DNA of 8,536 bases, taken from NCBI GenBank assembly GCA_964459675.1, contig CAYWNP010000103.1:1-8536 (forward strand), in the 5' to 3' direction. Position numbers and translations under genes: made by a program. This document shows positions 1 through 5,835 of this stretch, one piece after another (position 1 is the stretch's first letter; the number at the start of each line of letters is the position of its first letter). Under the pieces are notes generated by a model that searched no databases, had not been told where the DNA came from, and saw only the letters and a program-made list of their open reading frames with translations. Origin of the DNA: CAIZQW01 sp964459675. GTDB taxonomy: Bacteria; Verrucomicrobiota; Kiritimatiellia; RFP12; UBA1067.

Positions 1-410
1 TTCACGCCATAGACGAACATCGGGGTGTCATCCTTGGAAGGAGCGGACAGGATGACCTTCTTGGCGCCTGCGGTCAAGTGCTTGGTTGCGGTTTCCTTAT
101 CCAGGAAGAGGCCGGTGGATTCGACAACGATGTCAGCGCCAACTTCGTTCCACTTCAGCTCTGCAGGATCTTTGACCTGGGTCAGGCGGATCTTTTTGCC
201 ATTGATGATCAGGTTTGTACCTTCAACTGCGATCTCGCCCTGGAATTGACCATGGACCGAGTCAAACTTCAACATGTAAGCCAGGTAATCCGGGCTCAGC
301 AGATCGTTGATGCCGACGATCTCGATGTCTTTTGAAAAGTTCTTTACTGCCGCGCGAAACACCATGCGTCCGATACGGCCGAAACCATTGATACCTACTT
401 TGATAGCCAT
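1..410 (-). CDS. gap: Glyceraldehyde-3-phosphate dehydrogenase, N-terminal part (runs off the left edge)
   Basis: Cytosolic glycolytic enzyme that oxidises and phosphorylates glyceraldehyde 3-phosphate to 1,3-bisphosphoglycerate with NAD. The visible 136 residues are the NAD-binding Rossmann half. The start is MAIKVGINGFGRIGR with the GxGxxG fingerprint at residues 6-15. INDL follows the second strand, then the SVHG segment typical of GAPDH, then ADIVVESTGLF and KKVILSAPSKDD, both family signatures. The catalytic Cys (SCTTN) lies beyond the window edge. The ATG at 408-410 is chosen because AGGAG (complement of 421-425) lies ten bases upstream and because family proteins start there. The tRNA-Leu gene lies 66 bases upstream on the same strand. 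I see no convincing separate promoter between them, so gap may be read through from the tRNA promoter. Confidence 0.97.
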   Translation of the reverse strand, partial: MAIKVGINGFGRIGRMVFRAAVKNFSKDIEIVGINDLLSPDYLAYMLKFDSVHGQFQGEIAVEGTNLIINGKKIRLTQVKDPAELKWNEVGADIVVESTGLFLDKETATKHLTAGAKKVILSAPSKDDTPMFVYGV

Positions 411-432
411 GACGTATTTTCTCCTGGGTTAT

Positions 433-454
433 GTCAGTCGCAGGTGCGATTGAC
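433..454. repeat. Inverted repeat between tRNA-Leu and gap
   Basis: A 9-bp stem (GTCAGTCGC with GCGATTGAC, one G-T pair) encloses a 4-base loop. On the minus strand it sits in the gap leader, about 20 bases before the ATG. No T-tract follows on that strand, so it does not look like a terminator. A processing site downstream of the tRNA, or a leader element controlling gap mRNA stability, are possible readings; neither is shown by the sequence. Confidence 0.5.
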
Positions 455-476
455 GCTTCTTTTCGTAATGATAATA

Positions 477-560
477 TGGTGCTCGGGACAGGACTCGAAC
501 CTGCAAGGGTTTCCCCACTAGCACCTCAAGCTAGCGTGTCTGCCATTTCACCACCCGAGC
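477..560 (-). tRNA. tRNA-Leu (anticodon GAG)
   Basis: Read on the minus strand this is a class II tRNA. The acceptor stem GCTCGGG (560-554) pairs with CCCGAGC (487-481), followed by discriminator A and an encoded CCA (480-477). The anticodon stem CTAGC/GCTAG encloses loop TTGAGGT, giving anticodon GAG (complement of 525-527), which decodes CUC and CUU leucine codons. A variable arm with a GGG/CCC stem and a T arm with TTCGAGT are present. The length is 84 with CCA. It is not tRNA-Sec: the anticodon is not UCA and the acceptor arm is not elongated. It has its own promoter upstream and gap downstream on the same strand. Confidence 0.97.
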
Positions 561-578
561 GGTAAAAAGAAGGGCGAT

Positions 579-607
579 ACTTTACTGTTTTCCGTCGAGA
601 GTTGCAA
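579..607 (-). promoter_or_regulatory. Sigma70-like promoter of tRNA-Leu
   Basis: On the minus strand TTGCAA (602-607) is separated by 17 bases from TAAAGT (579-584), which ends 18 bases before the 5' end of the tRNA. Spacing and position fit a -35/-10 pair for a stable RNA gene. The hexamers are imperfect matches to TTGACA and TATAAT. Confidence 0.5.
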
Positions 608-643
608 GTACAAAACCGATTGCCTTAATTTTTTTTACCATGC

Positions 644-673
644 TTGACGTGGTAGAGGATCTTCGGTTATCCT
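644..673 (+). promoter_or_regulatory. Candidate sigma70 promoter of the two-gene selenoprotein operon
   Basis: TTGACG at 644-649 (5 of 6 to TTGACA) is followed after 18 bases by TATCCT at 668-673 (4 of 6 to TATAAT). The predicted start near 680 leaves a short leader of about 20 bases before the ATG at 701. It is the only good -35 hexamer I see between the divergent tRNA gene and this operon. Confidence 0.4.
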
Positions 674-700
674 AGTACTATCTGAATTGAAAGGATGCTT

Positions 701-1228
701 ATGCGAGGTCTACAAAATGGTTATCTGACGATGGTTGGGGCACTCGTGTTCAGTTTTGCCGTCGTGGGGGAGGAGGCTGCCTCTAAGAAGGAGGAGTTGG
801 CTGTCCCCTCTGAACAGGTGATTAAATCCTTTGTTACCCAGGCAAAGCTTACCCCGGAAAGTAAGGAAACCGTGGAACTTCAGGTGAAGGCCAAGCCTGC
901 TGTGCTTCCTAAGAAAATGATGGAAATCTATCGGCAAAAGGGCAAGATCCCCTTTGCCATCTCTGTTGAGCTGAACAAGAATAAAGAGACAGAAGAGGGC
1001 ATCGAGAAACAAAGCATTTTTGAGGTTAAGGCAAATATTGTCGTTGCGAACAAGAATGGCACGGTTGTTAGTAAAAAAACAGAGGACCTGTCGGCCCTCT
1101 GTCCGTCCTGAACAGGCGAAGGCGGTTACCTCGGTGAGGTGACCCAAGCAGGCACATACAAAGCTTATGTCTGGTTGACGTATGAGAAGAAGACCTTTGG
1201 TAAGGTCTTTGAATTCGAGTTAAAATAA
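701..1228 (+). CDS. Putative exported selenoprotein A (in-frame TGA read as selenocysteine)
   Basis: Unrecognised family. The frame opens at ATG 701, with AAGGA five bases upstream; the ATG at 695 would overlap that site. It meets TGA at 1109-1111, and the same frame then runs 38 more sense codons to TAA at 1226-1228, giving 175 residues with Sec at 137. The N-terminus (an Arg, then a hydrophobic stretch ending about residue 23) looks like a signal peptide, so the product is probably exported. The middle is Lys/Glu-rich with alternating beta-like patterns. The Sec context is CPSU (C134, U137), the CxxU arrangement of many redox selenoproteins. After it comes TGEGGYLGEV and a beta-like tail ending EFELK. 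A hairpin meeting bacterial SECIS rules starts 13 bases after the TGA. The next gene follows after 18 bases with the same arrangement. Alternatives are a pseudogene with a point nonsense mutation, or a 136-residue product. No database match was available. Confidence 0.72.
1109..1144 (+). promoter_or_regulatory. Candidate bacterial SECIS element of gene A
   Basis: The TGA at 1109-1111 is followed by 12 bases, then a perfect 9-bp stem: 1124-1132 pairs with 1136-1144 (one G-U). The 3-base apical loop GGT is at 1133-1135. The spacer from TGA to loop is 21 bases. Bacterial SECIS elements are hairpins within the coding region just downstream of UGA, with the apical loop roughly 16-37 bases away and a G among the first loop bases; this hairpin meets each rule. 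SelB would bind it to deliver Sec-tRNA. Confidence 0.72.
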
Positions 1229-1246
1229 GTTTTTGAGGTGTCCGTT

Positions 1247-2074
1247 ATGTTTTATCTTATTGGTATTTTTATTTTTGCCCTCTTTGTCGGCCTTTGTTTT
1301 GGCTGGCTAATCCCGCTGGTCATCGGACTTGTCAAGGTAAGCCGTAAGTCAGGCGGAAAGGGCTGGCTCATTGGGTCAGGCGTCTGGGCTTTCTGCGCGC
1401 TGATTATTGTAGGACTCTTTATCTTTTCGGTTGTGTCGGCTCAGCATCGTTTGGCGGCAGAGACCTTTAACGAAGCCACCTATGCAGGGGATCGAGCAAC
1501 GCTCATCCTTCCTTATTCCGGTTCGGGTTCGCTTTCGTTCCGGCAAACCGCAGAAAATAAATCGTGGCAGGTTTCCTTTTCCAATACGAACCGTGTCGTC
1601 GTGCCAGCCGGTGTATTGAAGGTCTGGTATCTCTCGTATAATATTAAAAATAAGGAGGGCGCGTTTTCGGGAGGGATGAATTGTTCGTTTGCTTCGCGCG
1701 AGGATCTTGTCGTCAAGGCAGGGGATGTCCTGACGCTTCCAGGGGGAACCCCCTTCACTGCGGCTATCACCGCGAAGAGAGCGGACGGTGATAAACTAAA
1801 AATTAATTATTCATTGACGGACGTGGCTGGAAACCGTATCACTTATTGGGGAATGGATTCAGAGAACAAAAAGCCTAATTTTGAGGCTATTGGACCTGAT
1901 GGCTCCTGCTTTTGGAGCGACCACTTGGAGTATGGCTGAGGAGGCACCTGTGAGTATCTGGGTCAGATACCAATAAATGCACCGAATACCTTTATCATCC
2001 GCCCCGTCCCGGAAGCGTCCCCGTATGAAACAGTCGTGAAAGAAACGACGTGGACGAATACAGTCAGTGACTAG
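1247..2074 (+). CDS. Putative membrane-anchored selenoprotein B (in-frame TGA read as selenocysteine)
   Basis: Unrecognised family. The ATG at 1247 is chosen because GAGGTG (1235-1240) lies six bases upstream; the GTG at 1238 belongs to that ribosome-binding site. Two hydrophobic segments (about residues 2-29 and 43-64) flank a basic loop (KVSRKSGGKG), so by the positive-inside rule the large C-terminal region lies outside the cytoplasm. That region looks beta-rich. TGA occurs at 1937-1939 (residue 231), and the same frame continues 44 codons to TAG at 2072-2074, giving 275 residues. The Sec context is HLEYGUGGTCEYLGQI, with C221 upstream and C235 four residues after U231, a possible redox pair. 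A SECIS-like hairpin follows the TGA. It lies 18 bases after gene A and is probably cotranscribed with it. Its stop codon overlaps a 13-bp tandem repeat, so the last residues may be recent. The alternative is a 230-residue product or a nonsense mutation. Confidence 0.75.
1937..1970 (+). promoter_or_regulatory. Candidate bacterial SECIS element of gene B
   Basis: After TGA 1937-1939 come 14 bases, then a perfect 7-bp stem: GTATCTG (1954-1960) pairs with CAGATAC (1964-1970). The apical loop is GGT at 1961-1963. The TGA-to-loop spacer is 21 bases, the same as in gene A, and the loop sequence is identical although the stem sequences are different. Independent stems with conserved geometry point to selection on structure. 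Confidence 0.75.
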
Positions 2075-2110
2075 TGGGCAGTAGCAGTGGGCAGTAGCAG
2101 TGGGCAGTAG
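2073..2110. repeat. 13-bp tandem repeat, three copies
   Basis: AGTGGGCAGTAGC occurs head to tail at 2073-2085 and 2086-2098, with a third copy lacking only its last base at 2099-2110. The copies are identical. The array begins inside the TAG stop of selenoprotein gene B and fills the intergenic space before the convergent gene ending at 2177. Confidence 0.9.
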
Positions 2111-2142
2111 AATGCTTGTCTCTAAAGTGCTAAGTATTTTCC

Positions 2143-2177
2143 TGAACCCAGAACTCAGAACCCTGAACCCAGAACTC
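2143..2177. repeat. Heptanucleotide repeat array, five copies
   Basis: Five consecutive 7-base units match WGAACYC on the plus strand, equivalent to TTCWGRG when read in the rotated minus-strand phase. The array ends at the last base of the minus-strand stop codon (2177-2179). It lies between the convergent 3' ends of selenoprotein gene B and the zinc-ribbon gene. No clear terminator hairpin is visible in 2075-2176. Confidence 0.85.
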
Positions 2178-3127
2178 TACCCCAGTGAGGCTTCGATACG
2201 CGCAGCCAGGCGTGCGGCAAACTCGGGAAGTTTGTCGCGTGTCCAGGGTGTAATGATATATTGCCGCGTCTCTACCAGAAGTTTCTTATCAGCGAGCTCC
2301 GAGGCTTCGCAGATCCAGAAGAGGGGCTTGCCCAGTCCGAGGGCTACCCCGGCTTGGAAGTAAACCAGCGGATTCTGTCCTGTGAGGTCTGCAACGACGC
2401 AACGCGCTTTGCGGAGCGCAACGATGAGTTCATCGGTGACTTTGTTTCCAGACTCTTTGGTGTCAACTCGCACAGCGGTAAGACCTGCTGCAGCGAGAGC
2501 AACTGAAACGCCCTGCGTCCAAAAGAGGTCGCCATCCTTCCCGGGAATGAGAGCAACAACAGCTTGTGGCTTATCCATTGGGAGGGCTGGGGTGTCAAGG
2601 GTTGCCCAGCCAGAGGGTGTCAGGCGATAGGTGAAGCCCCCTGCCTGTTTATGGGTGGTGTCTTCCTCGATCAACCCCTTACTCACGAGATAATTGAGGC
2701 AGAAGAGCAGTTCATTCTTGTTGGCGCAGAATCCGACCGACAACTCATTTGGTGTGAAGACGACTGGGTCTGCCAGAGACTTGGACTTCCGACGCATGAA
2801 GCGCATCAGATAATCGCCTTTGGTGACAAGGTCGGTATCGCGAGGGATGGCGATCTTAGCCGCTACATCGAGTTCCACCCATGATTTAAAGAGATCAACG
2901 GTAATCAATAATTTATCACCGAGGATGTCCCACATGTTACGGCAGAGGCCTGAAAGCAAATGTGGGGGAGGAAACGCTGGGCGATTGTTGAGCAACTGCG
3001 TTTCTGCCAGTGCCTGAATGTGGTAACGACCGCAACGAGGGCAGTGTAAATCGAAGGTGTTTGTTCCTACACCTTGACGCGTCGTATTGGGTGCCCGGCA
3101 GACTGGACATTGTTCGGTGGTACTCAC
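2177..3127 (-). CDS. Zinc-ribbon / winged-helix / TIR-like (deoxyribosyltransferase-like) protein
   Basis: 316 residues, three visible parts. (i) A zinc ribbon with C7, C10, C29 and C32 (CPVC...CPRC). (ii) A middle region (about 95-180) like a winged helix: FTPNELS, a helix with LNYLVSKGLIEED, then the FTYRLTPSGWATL wing. (iii) A C-terminal domain (about 190-316) resembling the TIR-like/nucleoside 2-deoxyribosyltransferase fold: VVALIPGKDGDLFWTQGV, KVTDELIVALRKARCVVADLTGQ, NPLVYFQAGVALGLGKPLF and ETRQYIITPW. Related proteins have Glu where this one has Gln (FQAG, Q258), the position used for catalysis in deoxyribosyltransferases and TIR NADases, so it may be inactive or a sensor. The GTG start is chosen because AAGGAG lies seven bases upstream; the stop is TAG. 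Such domains occur in nucleotide metabolism and in anti-phage proteins; which applies here is not known. It lies 73 bases after the Pro-rich gene on the same strand. Confidence 0.8.
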   Translation of the reverse strand: MSTTEQCPVCRAPNTTRQGVGTNTFDLHCPRCGRYHIQALAETQLLNNRPAFPPPHLLSGLCRNMWDILGDKLLITVDLFKSWVELDVAAKIAIPRDTDLVTKGDYLMRFMRRKSKSLADPVVFTPNELSVGFCANKNELLFCLNYLVSKGLIEEDTTHKQAGGFTYRLTPSGWATLDTPALPMDKPQAVVALIPGKDGDLFWTQGVSVALAAAGLTAVRVDTKESGNKVTDELIVALRKARCVVADLTGQNPLVYFQAGVALGLGKPLFWICEASELADKKLLVETRQYIITPWTRDKLPEFAARLAARIEASLG

Positions 3128-3200
3128 ACGTCATCTCCTTACTGTTAAACGAGGTCACGGAGATAAGCGGTTTCTATCATCTCCTAGTTCTGAAGACACC

Positions 3201-4184
3201 TTACTTGTATTCATCAATCTTCCCTGGCCAGGGAAGCTGCGTGTCGAGTTGGATGGAGGCAGCCGTGTTCTTTGTTGCGAAGGGAGCAATCACATCTGCT
3301 GCCAAGCACCAGTTGAGGACCATCATGAGGATGGCCGCGATGGAGGCAAAGGAGATGGCGAAGACCGTGAAGACCTTGTACCCTTTGCTCATGATCGGTC
3401 CCTGGGGTTCAATTTCCGAGATCGGTGTCAAGGCGACGCCCTCTATTGAAGATTCGCCGCCCCCTTCGGTTGACCCCGTTGTGGCAGGTACCGGTGTGGG
3501 TTCTGGTGCGCCAGCGCGACGGATTTTCAGGGTTTTCTTCTGGGTGACTGTTGAGGAGTCTGCGGTCGGAGCTGGAGTTGGGCTGGGCGTTGCTGAGAGT
3601 GGAGGTTCTGACGGAATCACGGAATCCGGGATACGGGATGTCTTGTGGCTCGGTATGGTTGACGTCTTTGATGGAGACGTGGGTGCGCTAGGCTTAGCTC
3701 CAGAAGGTGTCATGATTGTCGCTGTCATGGCGAGATGGGGTGAAGGGGTGGGGGCTGGAGCTGCCGTGACAGGAGATTCCAGATCTGTTGGGCGTTTGAG
3801 ACGGATCGTCTTGGGCGTATTTTTGTCGGCAGCCTGCGAGATTGGAACAGAGGATGTAACCCCCATGGCTGAATCCAACGAGATCCGTGAGGTCTTGGAT
3901 TTTGTAGCTTGCAACGTCGAAGTAATAGGAGACGTGTTGACGGCTGGCGTTGGAGCCATGATCGGCGCAGTCATCGAAGGGGAAGGGGTTATAGGACGCA
4001 ACCTTACAGTTGCAGCATCGCCAGCAGTTGTAGGGTTTACAGGTGTGAAAGCGTTTGGCGCGCCACCTGCTGGTGGCGCGATTGGGCGAAGGCGCACCGT
4101 GATTGGACGGGGAACTCCAGGTGCGGTCACAGGCGGTGTAGGCATGGCTTTCGGAGGGATGGTCGCTTGCGTTTGCTCGTCCAT
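3201..4184 (-). CDS. Pro/Thr/Ser-rich protein with KTxRI-type repeats and one C-terminal membrane segment
   Basis: Unrecognised, 327 residues. Residues 1-265 are rich in Pro, Thr, Ala and Ser and look disordered. A short basic motif recurs in them: TVRLRPI (near 29 and 59), KTSRIS (98), KTIRLKRP (125), KTSRIP (181) and KTLKIRRA (217), roughly [KA]T[xIV]R[IL]. One hydrophobic segment (about 270-296, VFTVFAISFASIAAILMMVL) is followed by some 30 residues ending LPWPGKIDEYK. The preceding MSKGYK is basic, which suggests the long tail is cytoplasmic and the short C-terminus is outside. The repeats could be linear binding motifs for a partner or for nucleic acid; this is inference. The ATG at 4182-4184 has AAGGAAA about nine bases upstream. 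It begins 20 bases after frr and looks like the fourth gene of that operon. A long plus-strand frame over it is an antisense shadow. Confidence 0.85.
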   Translation of the reverse strand: MDEQTQATIPPKAMPTPPVTAPGVPRPITVRLRPIAPPAGGAPNAFTPVNPTTAGDAATVRLRPITPSPSMTAPIMAPTPAVNTSPITSTLQATKSKTSRISLDSAMGVTSSVPISQAADKNTPKTIRLKRPTDLESPVTAAPAPTPSPHLAMTATIMTPSGAKPSAPTSPSKTSTIPSHKTSRIPDSVIPSEPPLSATPSPTPAPTADSSTVTQKKTLKIRRAGAPEPTPVPATTGSTEGGGESSIEGVALTPISEIEPQGPIMSKGYKVFTVFAISFASIAAILMMVLNWCLAADVIAPFATKNTAASIQLDTQLPWPGKIDEYK

Positions 4185-4204
4185 AGTGGGAGTTTCCTTT
4201 TCTG

Positions 4205-4768
4205 TTAGACAGCCATGACTTCAGCTTCTTTGTTCTTCAATTCTGTGTCAATTTTTGCAATGTGCAGATCGGTTGCCTTCTGAACATCTGCTAGTCCACG
4301 ATCACGTTCATCCTCGGTGATCTTTCCATCCTTTTGCAAGGTCTTAACCATTTCGTTTCCATCGCGACGGACATTACGAATAGAGATGCGTGCATCTTCG
4401 GAACGGGTCTTAGCAACCTTGACAATCTCTTTGCGCCGCTCTTCGTTCAGCTCTGGGATACGAATCCGGACAAGGCGTCCATCGCTTTGAGGAGTGACCC
4501 CTAAATTGGCCGCCAGAATGGCCTTTTCAATCTCGCCCAAGACCGTTGGGTCATAGGGGCTGATCGTGATTAAGCGTGGCTCGGGAGTCGAGATGTTTGC
4601 AAGGTCACGAAGACGCGTGGGTGTGCCGTAGTAGGAGACCTGCACACCGTCCACCAGTGCAGGGGAAGCTTTCCCCGTGCGTAGGCCGGCAAACTGCTCC
4701 TTCAACATGCGCATCGTGTTGTCCATCTTCACGTTTGCATCTTTTAACACATCACTCACTGTTTGCAT
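4205..4768 (-). CDS. frr: Ribosome recycling factor
   Basis: With EF-G this cytosolic protein splits post-termination ribosomes. The 187-residue product is full length (family about 185). Visible signatures: the N-terminal helix ending LRTGKASPALVDGVQVSYYG, then RLRDLANISTPEPRLITISPYD of the beta domain, and the hinge and return helices SDGRLVRIRIPELNEERRKE and IRNVRRDGNE. The last part (KITEDERDRGLADVQKATD to EAEVMAV) completes the three-helix bundle. The ATG at 4766-4768 has AAGGAGAG about ten bases upstream. It lies 23 bases after pyrH, the usual bacterial gene order. The stop is TAA, with the Pro-rich gene 20 bases on. Confidence 0.98.
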   Translation of the reverse strand: MQTVSDVLKDANVKMDNTMRMLKEQFAGLRTGKASPALVDGVQVSYYGTPTRLRDLANISTPEPRLITISPYDPTVLGEIEKAILAANLGVTPQSDGRLVRIRIPELNEERRKEIVKVAKTRSEDARISIRNVRRDGNEMVKTLQKDGKITEDERDRGLADVQKATDLHIAKIDTELKNKEAEVMAV

Positions 4769-4791
4769 AATCGTCTCTCTCCTTGGGTTGC

Positions 4792-5529
4792 TTAACCCTT
4801 GCTTGAAAAATCACTGACGAGTGTACCGATTGTCTCTCCGCGAATAATACGTTCGAGCGCCTCGGTGTCGAAGAAATCAAAGACAACGATCGGGATCTTG
4901 TTGTCCATGCATAAGGCGAAGGCCGCAGAGTCCATCACCTTCAAGCGTTGGGTCAGTGCATCCTCATAAGAGACCCTGTCATACCGCGTTGCGGTTGGGT
5001 CTAGGTTAGGATCCGCAGTATAGACGCCATCCACCTTGGTTGCCTTTAAAAGAACTTCTGCGCCGATCTCGCTGGCTCGCAAAGCGGCTGCTGAGTCAGT
5101 GCTGAAATAGGGGTTTCCTGTTCCGCCTGTGAAAATAACAATGCGTCCCTTTTCAAGATGGCGCATGGCTCGGCGCTGGATAAAGGGTTCGGCGACCTTC
5201 TGCATCTCAATCGCGGTTTGAACTCGCGTGTCGATGCCCAGTTGTTCCAGGGCGTCTTGCATGGCGAGTCCGTTGATGATGGTGGCTAGCATGCCCATAT
5301 TGTCGCCAGTCGTGCGATTGACGCCTTTGGATTGTCCCTTGAGTCCACGGAAAATATTGCCGCCGCCCAGGACAATGGCAACCTGTACGCCCATTTGAGC
5401 GATCTTGGCAACCCGTTTCGCCATGGAGGCAAGAATCTCTGGGTCCAAGCACTCGCCAGTTGCCTTGTTTCCAAGGACTTCGCCGCTCAGCTTCAGTAAG
5501 ACTCGTTTGTACTTAATACGATCACTCAT
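4792..5529 (-). CDS. pyrH: Uridylate kinase (UMP kinase)
   Basis: Phosphorylates UMP to UDP with ATP in pyrimidine nucleotide synthesis. It belongs to the amino-acid-kinase fold and is usually a GTP/UTP-regulated hexamer. The ATG at 5527-5529 gives 245 residues, in the normal range; an upstream in-frame TTG would add seven residues without support, while AGAGG lies five bases before this ATG. Motifs: KLSGEVLG (residues 13-20, phosphate binding), VLGGGNIFRG (53-62), DNMGMLATIINGLAMQDALE, IFTGGTGNPYFSTDSAAALRA, and LKATKVDGVYTADP in the nucleotide-binding half, with MDSAAFALCMDNKIPIVVF near the end. It is preceded by infA (42 bases) rather than the common rpsB-tsf, and followed by frr. Confidence 0.98.
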   Translation of the reverse strand: MSDRIKYKRVLLKLSGEVLGNKATGECLDPEILASMAKRVAKIAQMGVQVAIVLGGGNIFRGLKGQSKGVNRTTGDNMGMLATIINGLAMQDALEQLGIDTRVQTAIEMQKVAEPFIQRRAMRHLEKGRIVIFTGGTGNPYFSTDSAAALRASEIGAEVLLKATKVDGVYTADPNLDPTATRYDRVSYEDALTQRLKVMDSAAFALCMDNKIPIVVFDFFDTEALERIIRGETIGTLVSDFSSKG

Positions 5530-5571
5530 GAAAAGCCTCTGCAAAATCAAACCGTACGCTTGTGTACCTGA

Positions 5572-5793
5572 TTACGTCTTGTGACGATAAATAATACGCC
5601 CCTTTGTCAGGTCATAAGGGGAAATCTCTAAGGTCACCTTGTCGCCAGCAGCAATTTTGATGAAAAATTTTCGCATCTTTCCTGAGATATGAGCGAGGAT
5701 CTCATGCCCGTTCTCGAGCTTCACCTTATACATGGTCGCTGGCAAAACCTTTATTACGGTTCCAATCACCTCTATTGCATCATCACTGGGCAT
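5572..5793 (-). CDS. infA: Translation initiation factor IF-1
   Basis: 73 residues, the usual IF-1 size: a single S1/OB-fold domain that binds the ribosomal A site during initiation. Diagnostic segments are IEVIGTVIKVLP, KVKLENGHEILAHISGKMRK and GDKVTLEISPYDLTKGRIIYR. The ATG at 5791-5793 has GGAGAG a few bases upstream. A sigma70-like promoter lies about 40 bases further up. It seems to be the first gene of an infA-pyrH-frr transcript. infA more often sits in the rpl/sec region, so the pairing with pyrH is somewhat unusual; I infer cotranscription from the 42-base gap and the lack of a terminator. Confidence 0.98.
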   Translation of the reverse strand: MPSDDAIEVIGTVIKVLPATMYKVKLENGHEILAHISGKMRKFFIKIAAGDKVTLEISPYDLTKGRIIYRHKT

Positions 5794-5835
5794 AACTCTC
5801 CGTTTCAGTTAATTACACAAAATACACGTTGAAAG

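Noticed and set aside
433..454. A third SECIS element (AGGT loop, TGA at 410-412 upstream on the plus strand)
   Set aside because: No plus-strand coding frame spans it; it lies in the leader of minus-strand gap.
477..560. Possible tRNA-Sec near the selenoprotein genes
   Set aside because: The anticodon is GAG and the structure is a standard 84-base class II tRNA-Leu.
1073..1144. Programmed frameshift at the A7 run (1073-1079) in gene A
   Set aside because: The sequence after the TGA is in the same frame as before it, so no shift is needed; both shifted frames give low-quality sequence and stop within about 20 codons.
710..1147. 145-codon minus-strand open frame
   Set aside because: Antisense to gene A, without a recognisable domain, and it includes the complement of the SECIS stem; gene A has the better start site and signal peptide.
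1109..1939. Genome-wide recoding of TGA as Trp or Gly to explain the two in-frame TGAs
   Set aside because: The conserved genes gap, infA, pyrH and frr and the 767-codon HzsA-related frame use TGG and GGN normally and contain no TGA. Recoding would scatter TGA through them. SECIS-like hairpins sit exactly at the two sites.
1109..2074. Two tandem pseudogenes with simple nonsense mutations
   Set aside because: Downstream frames are intact, both stops are TGA, and both are followed by hairpins with identical loop and spacing. Not fully excluded without homologues, hence the confidence below 0.8.
3010..4218. 402-codon plus-strand open frame
   Set aside because: It is antisense to the Pro-rich gene and the start of the zinc-ribbon gene. 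Its Val/Gly-rich composition mirrors the Pro/Thr codons of the opposite strand, and no ribosome-binding site or domain supports it.
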